Assembly (NCBI GenBank): GCA_044425705.1
Contig: JAWXVD010000099.1
Coordinates: 1 to 12,461 of the forward strand
Source of the DNA: JAWXVD01 sp044425705
Lineage (GTDB): Bacteria; Bacillota; Clostridia; Lachnospirales; Lachnospiraceae
Direction of reading: 5' to 3'
Length of the DNA: 12,461 bases
The stretch's first letter is position 1; each line of letters starts with the position of its first letter. The notes under the pieces are model-generated. The model ran no database searches, was not told the origin of the DNA, and was given only the letters and a program-made list of their open reading frames with translations. Made by a program: the position numbers and the translations under genes. Positions 1 to 7,220 of this stretch are shown here, one piece after another.

Positions 1-655
1 CATCTGCTTTTAAAGTACCAACTTTATCGTAGCTTTCAAAGATTTGAGCTAATTGACTTTCTTTCACTCCACAGATTTCCATCATCTCTTTTGACCAACA
101 TTTATTCTTTACATCAAATAAAAGCATACCAGATGCATCTGAAACGTCAGTACAGAATGTTCCCGATAATTTATAAGCTAAATAATCTTTTGGCAACATG
201 ATTTTATCGATTTTAGCAAAGTTTTCTGGTTCATTTTTTGCTACCCAAAGAATTTTAGGTGCTGTAAAACCAGCAAATGCAATGTTACCAGTATATTCTG
301 ATAATTTATCTTTTCCAATTACTTCGTTTAAGTATTTTACTTCTTCTCCAGTTCTTCCATCATTCCAAAGAATCGCTGGACGAATTACATTGTCTTCGCT
401 ATCAAGGATAACAAGTCCATGCATTTGACCACCAAAGCTAATACCAGCAACTTGTGATTTATCGCATTCGCTCAATAATTCTTTTAACCCATCCATGCTT
501 TGTGTGTACCATTCTTTAGCACTTTGTTCTGACCAACCTGGATGTGGAAAAGCCAATGGATATTCACGAGAAACAATTTTCTCAATTCCACCTTTTTCAT
601 TCATCAACAATAATTTTACTGCCGATGTTCCTAAATCTACACCAATATATAACAT
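1..655 (-). CDS. xylB: Xylulokinase (FGGY family), N-terminal part, truncated by window edge
   Basis: ATP-dependent kinase expected to convert D-xylulose to D-xylulose 5-phosphate, a cytoplasmic entry step to the pentose phosphate pathway. I translated the region by hand: 218 uninterrupted residues run from ATG 653-655 to the edge, of about 500 usual for the family. Seen: the phosphate-loop motif DLGTSAVK at residues 7-14, WSEQ at 41-44, the xylulokinase substrate motif GQMHG at 76-80, ILWNDGRT at 95-102, FTAPKILW at 130-137, LPKDYL at 154-159 and SDASGM at 172-177. All of these recall E. coli XylB. The catalytic Asp (residue 233 in E. coli XylB) would lie beyond the edge. A strong ribosome site (CGGAGGA, 664-670) precedes the ATG. 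It follows the isomerase gene by 43 bases, presumably in one operon. Other FGGY kinases are less likely because of the Met-His pair, though a relaxed or shifted substrate cannot be excluded. Confidence 0.93.
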   Translation of the reverse strand, partial: MLYIGVDLGTSAVKLLLMNEKGGIEKIVSREYPLAFPHPGWSEQSAKEWYTQSMDGLKELLSECDKSQVAGISFGGQMHGLVILDSEDNVIRPAILWNDGRTGEEVKYLNEVIGKDKLSEYTGNIAFAGFTAPKILWVAKNEPENFAKIDKIMLPKDYLAYKLSGTFCTDVSDASGMLLFDVKNKCWSKEMMEICGVKESQLAQIFESYDKVGTLKAD

Positions 656-698
656 CTTAATAATCCTCCGTTATTATTTTCATAAAATATTTTCCACA

Positions 699-2183
699 TT
701 ATGCGAATGGATTTTCTGATTTATATAACATTCCTTTTGGTTGATTGAATCCGATTTCATCGAATTCTACACCTAAATATTTGAATACTTCATAAATAGA
801 TTTTCCGTAATGACCGAATGCAACTGCACCATGATGTGGGTAGTTTCCTTCAATTAATACGTGACGATAGAAACGTCCCATTTCTGGAATTGCAAAGATA
901 CCAACAGCACCGAATGAACGTGTAGCAACTGGTAATACTTCACCATGTGCAATGTAAGCACGAAGTTTTGCATCAGCTGTACTTTGTAGACGGAAGAATG
1001 TGATATCTCCAGGTACGATATCTCCTTCAAGAGTACCTTGTGTTACTTCTTCTGGAAGTGCACGAGCCATAATTAATTGATATTTCATTGAGCAGAAAGA
1101 TAATTTTTTAGAGCTTGTGTTTCCACAGTGGAATCCCATAAATGTATCTTTTAATGTGTAATCATATTTTGGAGCAATATCTTCATCAAACATATCTTTA
1201 GGTACTGTATTGTTGATGTCAAGTAATGTTACGATATCATCACTTACACACGTTCCGATAAATTCACTTAATGCGCCATAGATATCTACTTCACAAGAAA
1301 CTGGAATACCCATTCCTGTTAAACGGCTATTTACGTAGCAAGGTACAAAACCGAATTGTGTTTGGAATGCTGGCCAACATTTTCCAGCGATTGCAACGTA
1401 TTCTCTATATCCTTTATGAGCATCTACCCAATCAAGTAATGTTAATTCGTATTGTGCTAATTTAGGAAGGATTTCTGGTTTCATATTTCCTTCACCAAGT
1501 TCAGCTTCCATATCTGCAACTACAGCTGGAATTCTTTCGTCACCTTCATGTTTTTTGAAGGCTTCAAATAAATCTAATTCTGAGTTTTCTTCAATTTCAA
1601 CACCTAAGTTGTAAAGTTGTTTAATTGGTGCATTACAAGCTAAGAAGTTAAGTGGTCTTGGTCCAAAGCTGATGATTTTTAATTTAGAAACACCTACTAA
1701 CGCACGAGCGATTGGTAAGAATTCATTGATCATATCAGCACATTCTTCTGCTGTTCCCACTGGATATTCTGGAATGTAAGCTTTTACATTACGTAATTTT
1801 AAGTTATAACTAGCATTTAACATACCACAGTAAGCATCACCACGTCCTTGTGTTAATGTTTCACCTGATTCTTCAGCAGCTGCAACAAACATAACTGGTC
1901 CATCGAAATGTTTTGCTAATAATGTTTCAGAAATTTCTGGTCCAAAGTTTCCTAAGTAAACTACTAAAGCATCGCATGCATTTGCTTTTACATCTTCTAA
2001 TGCTTGTACCATATGAATTTCACTTTCTACGATACAGACTGGACATTCGTAAATATCTGCTACATCATATTTGTCAGCATATGCTTTTACTAAAGCTTCT
2101 CTTCTACCAACTGATAAACTTTCTGGGAAACAATCACGGCTTACTGCTACGATACCAATTTTAATTTTTGGAATATTATTCAT
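699..2183 (-). CDS. Sugar isomerase of the L-fucose/L-arabinose isomerase superfamily
   Basis: Predicted cytoplasmic, metal-dependent aldose-ketose isomerase of 494 residues, related to FucI/AraA and to the COG2407 group often labelled 'L-fucose isomerase and related'. Candidate active-site and metal residues are Glu298 and Asp300 in SCEVDIYGAL, Asp322 in LLDINN, His352 in MGFHCGN, and His450/451 and His458 in NYPHHGAVAFGH. The N-terminal Rossmann-like domains contain GRREAL near 26 and YLGNFGPEIS near 76-85. The start ATG has a fitting ribosome site (AAGAAAGAGG, 2191-2200) with 7 bases of spacing. The gene lies between the DUF4867 gene (99-base gap) and xylB (43-base gap). The adjacent kinase is of the xylulose type, so the product is probably a ketopentose, but the substrate (D-xylose, L-arabinose, D-arabinose, L-fucose or D-lyxose) cannot be read from the sequence, so I give no symbol. 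It is not XylA, whose fold and motifs are unrelated. Confidence 0.88.
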   Translation of the reverse strand: MNNIPKIKIGIVAVSRDCFPESLSVGRREALVKAYADKYDVADIYECPVCIVESEIHMVQALEDVKANACDALVVYLGNFGPEISETLLAKHFDGPVMFVAAAEESGETLTQGRGDAYCGMLNASYNLKLRNVKAYIPEYPVGTAEECADMINEFLPIARALVGVSKLKIISFGPRPLNFLACNAPIKQLYNLGVEIEENSELDLFEAFKKHEGDERIPAVVADMEAELGEGNMKPEILPKLAQYELTLLDWVDAHKGYREYVAIAGKCWPAFQTQFGFVPCYVNSRLTGMGIPVSCEVDIYGALSEFIGTCVSDDIVTLLDINNTVPKDMFDEDIAPKYDYTLKDTFMGFHCGNTSSKKLSFCSMKYQLIMARALPEEVTQGTLEGDIVPGDITFFRLQSTADAKLRAYIAHGEVLPVATRSFGAVGIFAIPEMGRFYRHVLIEGNYPHHGAVAFGHYGKSIYEVFKYLGVEFDEIGFNQPKGMLYKSENPFA

Positions 2184-2282
2184 TTTAATACCTCTTTCTT
2201 TTATTTAGATTTTAGTGAGTCTTCTTTTATATACTGTCTATATCAATACTTTTACTATTAATATCTTCTTGCTACCTTAACA

Positions 2283-2894
2283 TTACAACTTAATGTTCTC
2301 TCCAACCAATCCAACAAACATGTCTTCTGCCGCTGCTTCTGCGTGAGAGATTAGCCATTTATTTTTTGCAGTCATCAATTTATCCTCTGCAAAGATGCCA
2401 GAAACTTCTGGTGCATCTGTGTTAGTTCCTTTTGGTAATATTACAGCTACTTGAAATCCTTCTTCTATTGAGTGACAAGGAGCATAATGTAATGTTGTTC
2501 CGTAAAATTCAAGTACAGCTCCTGCTGGTGCTTCAAACACTTCAATTTTAGATGTGTCATATGTAAAATCTTCCGCTACATCTTGTTGTGATCCTAACAT
2601 AAAAATAGCACCTTTTAATGGAATATTAATCTCTGAATCTCTGTGATATTCCACTGCATTTAAAGCATTATTTTTACCGTTACAGTAACCAATTTGAACT
2701 GGCATTCCTCCATAAATACTGTTTTGAATGGTTCCAAATTCTGCACATGCTTCCAATTCTGGTGATGAAGCCACATACACTACATCATCTTGTAATGGTG
2801 TTTTGCTTAGTGCTTCTAGCAAGCTTGGGACTTCTAGTTGAAGAACACGGCCATACTTGTTAAAAGCTTTGTCATTTACTGATTTGATTTCCAT
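2283..2894 (-). CDS. DUF4867 family cupin-like protein
   Basis: A 203-residue cytoplasmic protein without signal peptide or membrane segment, recognised as the DUF4867 type often found beside sugar isomerases and FGGY kinases. The middle looks like a small beta-barrel cupin: YHRDSEINI at 83-91 offers His84 and Glu88, EAPAGAVLEFYGTTLHYAPC at 121-140 offers Glu129 and His136, and GFQVAVILPKGTN at 146-158 forms a closing strand. The His-x3-Glu followed later by His pattern fits a metal-binding cupin site; this is inference. The biochemical role is not known to me. By position as the first gene of the catabolic operon it could be a sugar isomerase, epimerase or mutarotase helping the next enzyme. 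The start ATG is preceded by a purine-rich site (AAAGGGAAG). A consensus promoter and a palindromic operator lie directly upstream, after the importer operon's terminator, so this gene opens its own transcript. Confidence 0.85.
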   Translation of the reverse strand: MEIKSVNDKAFNKYGRVLQLEVPSLLEALSKTPLQDDVVYVASSPELEACAEFGTIQNSIYGGMPVQIGYCNGKNNALNAVEYHRDSEINIPLKGAIFMLGSQQDVAEDFTYDTSKIEVFEAPAGAVLEFYGTTLHYAPCHSIEEGFQVAVILPKGTNTDAPEVSGIFAEDKLMTAKNKWLISHAEAAAEDMFVGLVGENIKL

Positions 2895-2933
2895 ACGCTT
2901 CCCTTTCTTTCTTTAAAATTTTATAACTTCCCA

Positions 2934-2954
2934 TTAGTTTAGTCACTAAACTAT
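2934..2954. promoter_or_regulatory. Palindromic operator 1, before the catabolic operon
   Basis: The site reads TTAGTTTA, five spacer bases GTCAC, then TAAACTAT. The inner 19 bases (2935-2953) form a perfect palindrome with 9-base arms around one centre base. It begins 8 bases downstream of the -10 hexamer, so it covers the expected transcription start and first transcribed bases, the classical place for a repressor. The half-sites TTAGTTT and AAACTAA resemble those of the Bacillus xylose repressor XylR operator as I remember it, although the spacing between half-sites is shorter here. A near copy with identical spacing lies at 7173-7193. The regulator itself is not in the window. Confidence 0.75.
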
Positions 2955-2962
2955 ATGCTCAT

Positions 2963-2991
2963 ATTATAATACATTTCTATTCAAAATGCAA
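2963..2991 (-). promoter_or_regulatory. Sigma-A type promoter of the catabolic operon
   Basis: On the minus strand a perfect -10 hexamer TATAAT (2963-2968) is separated by 17 bases from TTGCAT (2986-2991), which matches 4 of 6 positions of the -35 consensus TTGACA. Transcription would start near 2956, about 60 bases ahead of the DUF4867 start codon. The palindrome at 2934-2954 lies immediately downstream, suggesting repression by steric blocking. The promoter is separated from the upstream importer genes by the terminator at 3034-3071, so the catabolic genes form a separate unit. Confidence 0.7.
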
Positions 2992-3033
2992 TCATATTTC
3001 TTTTGAAAACAAATATTTATTATAACTATTTAG

Positions 3034-3071
3034 AAAAATCAAACCACTATCCAACTCCAGATAGTGGTTTG
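3034..3071 (-). terminator. Intrinsic terminator after mmsB
   Basis: Perfect 12-base-pair inverted repeat, CAAACCACTATC at 3040-3051 with its complement at 3060-3071, closing an 8-base loop. Read on the minus strand the hairpin is followed by ATTTTT (3039 down to 3034), the usual U tract. It lies 38 bases beyond the mmsB stop codon and ends the importer operon. On the plus strand the following run is A-rich, so it should work mainly for leftward transcription. Confidence 0.9.
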
Positions 3072-3109
3072 AAAAAAGATATCTATTCAACTATCAGCCA
3101 AACTTCTTC

Positions 3110-4294
3110 TTATTTACTATTTTCTCTCTTAGAAATAACATCGAAGATTACCGCTGCCAATAATACGGCACCTTTTACTACTTTTTGATAGTTAGCATCG
3201 ATACCCATAATACTCATACCTAGGTTGATAACACCCATCAATGTAGCACCGATAATAACGCCAGGAACTGTACCAGCTCCACCGTAAGCAGATGCACCAC
3301 CGATGAAACAAGAACCAATGGCATCCATTTCATAACTATCACCGTATGTAGGATTTGCAGAGCTCATACGAGCGATCATAAGCATTGCCGCAACAGCTGA
3401 TAAAAATCCCATGTTAGTGTAAGCGATAAAATATACTTTATCTGTATTGATACCAGATAATTTAGTTGCTTTTTCGTTACCACCAACTGCATAGAAGTAA
3501 CGACCAACCGTTGTATTTGATGTCATATATCCATAAGCCAATACTACTAAACTTACCCAAATCAATGCATTAGGAATTCCTTTATACAACGCAAATTTAT
3601 AAGTAAACCATAAAATGACTGCTGAAATTGCAACTAATTTTACATAGGTTGCTGTTGCCGAATCAAGAGCATAGCCTTTTTTCTTTTTGTTAATGCGTCC
3701 TACTAAAGTAATTCCGACGTAGATTACAACAAGTGCAACACCGATTAACATTGCTGTTAAATTAAATCCTTCCATTCCAAAGAAATCAGGAACATAACAA
3801 CTTGCGCCACCACCAAAAATTTGTACAAATAATTTTGATGTGTCAGAGTTTAAAGAAATTGTTTTACCACTTAATACGATATTTGATAATCCACGGAAGA
3901 TAAACATACCTGCTAAAGTTACAATAAATGGTGGGATTCTATGAAAAGCAACCCAATACCCTTGCCATGCACCAATAAGAACACCTGCTATAATCATACA
4001 GATGATTGTTACAGGAATACTCATTCCGTTGTTTTGCATAACAACAGCACCAATGGCACCAACAAAACATACTACAGAACCAATTGAAAGGTCGACGTTA
4101 CCTCCAGTTAAGATACATAATAACATACCTGTTGTTAATACAAATACATATGCATTTTGTGAAATCAAGTTAGAAACGTTTTGTGGATATAAAATACTGC
4201 CACCTGTACGCCATGCAAAAAATAAAGTCACTAATATAAGTACGATAATCATCGTATATTTCTGAAATATTGATTTAATCATTTCCTTATCCAT
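3110..4294 (-). CDS. mmsB: Monosaccharide ABC transporter permease (MmsB/GguB type)
   Basis: Inner-membrane channel subunit of a CUT2-class sugar importer, 394 residues, a typical length for this group. About ten hydrophobic segments can be seen, starting with residues 14-27 (TMIIVLILVTLFFA). The family motif GNVDLSIGS is at 65-73, PPFIVTLAGMFIFRG at 121-135, and the cytoplasmic coupling loop AVGGNEKATKLSGI at 269-282, which contacts the ATPase. The basic stretch NKKKKG near 202 is a cytoplasmic loop that distinguishes the longer MmsB/XylH-like permeases from RbsC. The ATG lies two bases past the mmsA stop, with its ribosome site (AGGAAAAGGAGA) inside the end of mmsA, so the two are translationally linked. 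It should function with MmsA and ChvE. A XylH label would also be defensible; the sugar is not fixed by the permease sequence. Confidence 0.93.
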   Translation of the reverse strand: MDKEMIKSIFQKYTMIIVLILVTLFFAWRTGGSILYPQNVSNLISQNAYVFVLTTGMLLCILTGGNVDLSIGSVVCFVGAIGAVVMQNNGMSIPVTIICMIIAGVLIGAWQGYWVAFHRIPPFIVTLAGMFIFRGLSNIVLSGKTISLNSDTSKLFVQIFGGGASCYVPDFFGMEGFNLTAMLIGVALVVIYVGITLVGRINKKKKGYALDSATATYVKLVAISAVILWFTYKFALYKGIPNALIWVSLVVLAYGYMTSNTTVGRYFYAVGGNEKATKLSGINTDKVYFIAYTNMGFLSAVAAMLMIARMSSANPTYGDSYEMDAIGSCFIGGASAYGGAGTVPGVIIGATLMGVINLGMSIMGIDANYQKVVKGAVLLAAVIFDVISKRENSK

Positions 4295-4296
4295 TT

Positions 4297-5832
4297 TTAT
4301 TCTCCTTTTCCTGCTTTTAAGATTTGTGCCATGATTACTTCCTGTGTTGCCTCTTCAGCAGAAAGTTCTCCGACTATTTTACTTTCATTCATTACATAGA
4401 TACGGTCACACATTCCTAGAACTTCTGGAAGTTCAGATGAAATCATAATTACTGATTTTCCTGCTGCAACCAAATCATTAATAATACAGTAAATTTCATA
4501 TTTTGCACCTACATCAATACCACGCGTAGGTTCGTCAAGGATTAAAACATCTGGATTCGCAAACATCCACTTTGCAAGTAATACTTTTTGTTGATTACCA
4601 CCACTCAGCTTTCCTACATTTTGATGTACTGTAGGACACTTTGTTTTCAGTTTTACCTTATATTCTTCTGCTACCACAGTTTCTTTTTCTTTATCGATTA
4701 CCATATTGGTGCTAATACCATCTAAATTTGCTAAAGTAGTATTTACTTTAATAGGATTCGAAAGAATAAGACCATTTCCTTTTCTATCTTCTGTTACATA
4801 TGCAATCTTGTGGTCAATGGCATCTCTTACACTCTTCAAATGCACTTCTTTTCCATCAATCAATAAAGTTCCACTGATTTTCGATCCATAGCTTTTACCG
4901 AAAATACTCATTGCAAGTTCTGTACGTCCCGCACCCATAAGACCAGAAATACCTAGCACTTCACCTTTACGAACATTGATAGAAACATCACTTACCACTT
5001 TACGGTTATAGATAGGATGATGCACATTCCAATCTTTCACCTCTAATTTAATGTCGCCGATATTTTTTTTCAATCGTTTCGGGAATCGATCTGTTAAATC
5101 ACGACCAACCATACCTTTAATAATACGGTCTTCTGTAATCACATCCACTTTCTTATCTAAAGTTTCGATTGAAGAACCATCACGAATAACTGTAATTTTA
5201 TCTGCCACATAAGAAATCTCATTTAATTTATGAGAAATAATAATCATTGTCATACCTTGCTTCTTGAATTCAAGCATTAAATCTAATAAAGCCTTAGAAT
5301 CCGATTCATTTAAAGAAGCAGTAGGTTCATCTAGTATTAATAACTTGGCATTTTTTGCCAATGCTTTCGCTATTTCTACTAATTGTTGCTTTCCTACACC
5401 AATATCTTTAATTAGTGTTTTAGAACTTTCTTTCAATCCTACTTTTGCTAAGTATTGATCTGCTTCTGCAAAAGTATCATTCCAACTAATGGCTGCTTTT
5501 TTGCCACGTTCATTTCCGAGAAACATATTTTCACCAATTGTTAACAATGGTATCAATGCCAATTCTTGGTGAATAATTACGATTCCTTTTTCTTCACTAT
5601 CATTGATTTTAGCAAATTTATTCAATTCCCCGTTGTAATAAATTTCACCTTCATATGTACCATATGGATATACACCACTCAACACATTCATCAATGTGGA
5701 TTTACCTGCACCATTTTCTCCAACTAATGCATGGATTTCTCCTTCTTCCACTTGGAGATTCACGTTATCTAACGCTTTAACACCGGGAAAAGTTTTGGTA
5801 ATGCTCTTCATTTCCAATATAATTTTAGCCAA
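4297..5832 (-). CDS. mmsA: Monosaccharide ABC transporter, double ATP-binding protein (MmsA/GguA type)
   Basis: Peripheral membrane ATPase energising sugar import, 511 residues from the chosen start, with two fused nucleotide-binding domains as in all CUT2 importers. First domain: Walker A GENGAGKST at 38-46, signature-like region GVGKQQL at 145-151, Walker B LLILDEP at 164-170. Second domain: degenerate P-loop GLMGAGRTE at 297-305 (Lys replaced by Arg, usual for this family), LSGGNQQKV at 410-418 and LILDEPTRGID at 430-440. I prefer the TTG codon at 5830-5832: GGGAGGG lies 7 bases upstream and the product then begins LAKIILEMKSITKTF, as homologs do. An ATG at 5854-5856 would add eight odd residues, place the GGGAGG inside the gene, and has no ribosome site. 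It is co-transcribed with chvE upstream and mmsB two bases downstream. Confidence 0.94.
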   Translation of the reverse strand: MAKIILEMKSITKTFPGVKALDNVNLQVEEGEIHALVGENGAGKSTLMNVLSGVYPYGTYEGEIYYNGELNKFAKINDSEEKGIVIIHQELALIPLLTIGENMFLGNERGKKAAISWNDTFAEADQYLAKVGLKESSKTLIKDIGVGKQQLVEIAKALAKNAKLLILDEPTASLNESDSKALLDLMLEFKKQGMTMIIISHKLNEISYVADKITVIRDGSSIETLDKKVDVITEDRIIKGMVGRDLTDRFPKRLKKNIGDIKLEVKDWNVHHPIYNRKVVSDVSINVRKGEVLGISGLMGAGRTELAMSIFGKSYGSKISGTLLIDGKEVHLKSVRDAIDHKIAYVTEDRKGNGLILSNPIKVNTTLANLDGISTNMVIDKEKETVVAEEYKVKLKTKCPTVHQNVGKLSGGNQQKVLLAKWMFANPDVLILDEPTRGIDVGAKYEIYCIINDLVAAGKSVIMISSELPEVLGMCDRIYVMNESKIVGELSAEEATQEVIMAQILKAGKGE

Positions 5833-5839
5833 CTGAATA

Positions 5840-5846
5840 CCCTCCC
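5840..5846 (-). promoter_or_regulatory. Ribosome binding site deciding the mmsA start
   Basis: GGGAGGG on the minus strand, 7 bases before TTG 5830-5832. It lies downstream of the in-frame ATG at 5854-5856 and therefore cannot serve it. This is why the TTG start is preferred. Confidence 0.8.
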
Positions 5847-5862
5847 AACTTCTCATGAATAT

Positions 5863-5890
5863 AGATAGGCGGGCATGTACCCACCTATCT
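5863..5890 (-). promoter_or_regulatory. mRNA hairpin between chvE and mmsA
   Basis: Inverted repeat with 11-base arms (5863-5873 and 5880-5890) and a 6-base loop. The transcript stem would be AGAUAGGUGGG against CCCGCCUAUCU, all paired, including one G-U wobble. No U run follows, so full termination is unlikely. In binding-protein operons such a hairpin after the receptor gene usually protects the upstream mRNA from 3' exonucleases or attenuates expression, giving more receptor than ATPase and permease. That role is inferred here from position. Confidence 0.75.
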
Positions 5891-5927
5891 TGTTATATAC
5901 TATTTAATTATTATAACCTGCTATTTC

Positions 5928-7079
5928 TTATAATCCTAAATCTTCTAATGAATAGTATCCAGATTCAATTAAGATTGTTTCGTAGTTAGATGCATCACAG
6001 AATACTGGTTCGCAAAGGAATGAAGGTACTACATATGCACCATTGTCATATGTTTCTGTATCATTTACATCAACTGTTTCGCCATTGATCATTTGTGTTA
6101 CCATTACTACTGTTTGTGCAGCTAATGTACGTGTATCTTTAAATACCGACATAGATTGTTGTCCTTCTAAAATATTCATTACGTTAGCAACGTCACAATC
6201 TTGTCCAGTTACTACTGGCCATGTTCCTGCATAACCTGCTTCTAATGAATTTACTACACCAAGACATGTAGAGTCATTTGAGCAAAGTGCGATATCTAAG
6301 TTAGTTCCATCTGAGTAGTAAGAAGCTAAGATAGAATCCATTCTAGATTGCGCTGTTTCTGTTGACCATAAATCTGTAGCAACATCAGCAAATGCTGTTT
6401 GTCCTGAAGTGATTACGATTGTTCCATTGTCAATGTATGGTTGTAATACATCAATAGCTCCTTGATAGAAGTATAACGCATTGTTATCACCTGGATCACC
6501 AGCTGTAATTTCCATTGTAAATGTTTCTGTTGCGTTTGCAAGGTCTAAAGTTTCTTCAATGTATTGACCTTGCACTGTTCCTACCATGTAGTTATCAAAT
6601 GTAGCATAGTATGAAACTGCTTCTGAACCCATGATTAAACGGTCATAAGCGATAATAGGAATACCAGCTGCTTCAGCTTGATCAAGAACTGTTCCTAAAG
6701 ATTCACCATCGATAGCTGCAATAACAAGAACGTCAGATCCGTTAGCGATCATTGTTTCGATTTGGCTAACTTGAGTAGCTGTATCATTTGCTGCATATTG
6801 CATATCAACTGTATATCCCGCTGCTTCAAATTCAGATTTCATGTTGTCACCATCTTGGTTCCATCTTTGAAGATCTTGTGTAGGCATTGAAATACCGATT
6901 GTTACATCACTTGTAGAAACTGCTTCTTCTACTGCTTCTGCAACTTCTTCTACTACTTCTGCAACCTCTTCTGTTGCTGTTTCTGTTGTTGCTGTTTCTG
7001 TTGTTGTGCTAGAGCCACATGCTACTAATGAGAATACCATTGCAGAAGCTAATAACACACTAAGTAATTTTCTTTTCAT
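5928..7079 (-). CDS. chvE: Monosaccharide-binding lipoprotein, ChvE type receptor
   Basis: Extracellular sugar receptor of the importer, 383 residues, Peripla_BP_4 type. The N-terminus carries a lipoprotein signal peptide: MKRKLL, a hydrophobic core, then lipobox LVAC at 18-21 with Cys21 as lipid anchor. Residues about 22-56 form a low-complexity Thr/Glu/Ala/Val tether with the repeated units TETAT and EEVAE. The sugar-binding body starts near residue 58 with TIGISMPTQDLQRWNQDG (60-77); AYDRLI, YYATFDN and VTGQDCDVAN follow, the conserved pocket segments of ChvE/XylF receptors. The start has a strong GGGAGG (7087-7092). It is the first gene of the importer operon, with the palindromic operator about 95 bases upstream and a strong hairpin after its stop. 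Known ChvE relatives accept several sugars, including arabinose, xylose, galactose and glucose, so specificity is open. Confidence 0.93.
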   Translation of the reverse strand: MKRKLLSVLLASAMVFSLVACGSSTTTETATTETATEEVAEVVEEVAEAVEEAVSTSDVTIGISMPTQDLQRWNQDGDNMKSEFEAAGYTVDMQYAANDTATQVSQIETMIANGSDVLVIAAIDGESLGTVLDQAEAAGIPIIAYDRLIMGSEAVSYYATFDNYMVGTVQGQYIEETLDLANATETFTMEITAGDPGDNNALYFYQGAIDVLQPYIDNGTIVITSGQTAFADVATDLWSTETAQSRMDSILASYYSDGTNLDIALCSNDSTCLGVVNSLEAGYAGTWPVVTGQDCDVANVMNILEGQQSMSVFKDTRTLAAQTVVMVTQMINGETVDVNDTETYDNGAYVVPSFLCEPVFCDASNYETILIESGYYSLEDLGL

Positions 7080-7172
7080 TTTGTTTCCTCCCTTAAAGTT
7101 GTTTTATTGGTTATACATAATATACCATGGTTCAATAGCAAATAGTTGTCAGCATTCTTCACTTTTTTAATA

Positions 7173-7193
7173 TTTGTTTATTTATTAAACTAA
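7173..7193. promoter_or_regulatory. Palindromic operator 2, before the importer operon
   Basis: The plus strand reads TTTGTTTA, spacer TTTAT, TAAACTAA; on the coding strand this is TTAGTTTA-N5-TAAACAAA. It differs from a perfect palindrome at one pair. Arm sequence and 5-base spacing match the site at 2934-2954, and the spacers differ, which is what a protein-binding site rather than a chance duplication should look like. It lies 94 to 114 bases before the chvE start codon. I find no convincing consensus promoter around it: TATATT at 7119-7124 is a possible -10 but lacks a -35 at proper distance, which would suit an activator-dependent promoter. Confidence 0.6.
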
Positions 7194-7220
7194 TTCACTA
7201 GCACATTTTCTATAAATCAA

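Noticed and set aside
198..719. Plus-strand open frames at 198-428 and 495-719
   Set aside because: They lie antisense to the xylulokinase and the isomerase end, have no ribosome site and no recognisable domain.
1271..2164. Plus-strand open frames at 1271-1465 and 1913-2164
   Set aside because: Antisense shadows of the conserved isomerase frame; Leu/His-rich translations are typical of the reverse complement of coding DNA.
2184..2282. Internal promoter or terminator between the DUF4867 and isomerase genes
   Set aside because: No stem of note and no correctly spaced -35/-10 pair; TTGATA and TATATA are only 7 bases apart.
2895..3033. Catabolite-repression (cre) site
   Set aside because: No match good enough to the TGWAARCGYTWNCW consensus here or before chvE.
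3003..3188. Plus-strand open frame of 61 codons spanning the terminator
   Set aside because: It crosses the terminator hairpin and the end of mmsB on the other strand, and has no ribosome site or family resemblance.
4002..4265. Plus-strand open frame of 87 codons
   Set aside because: Antisense to mmsB. The composition is that of an inverted membrane gene and there is no ribosome site.
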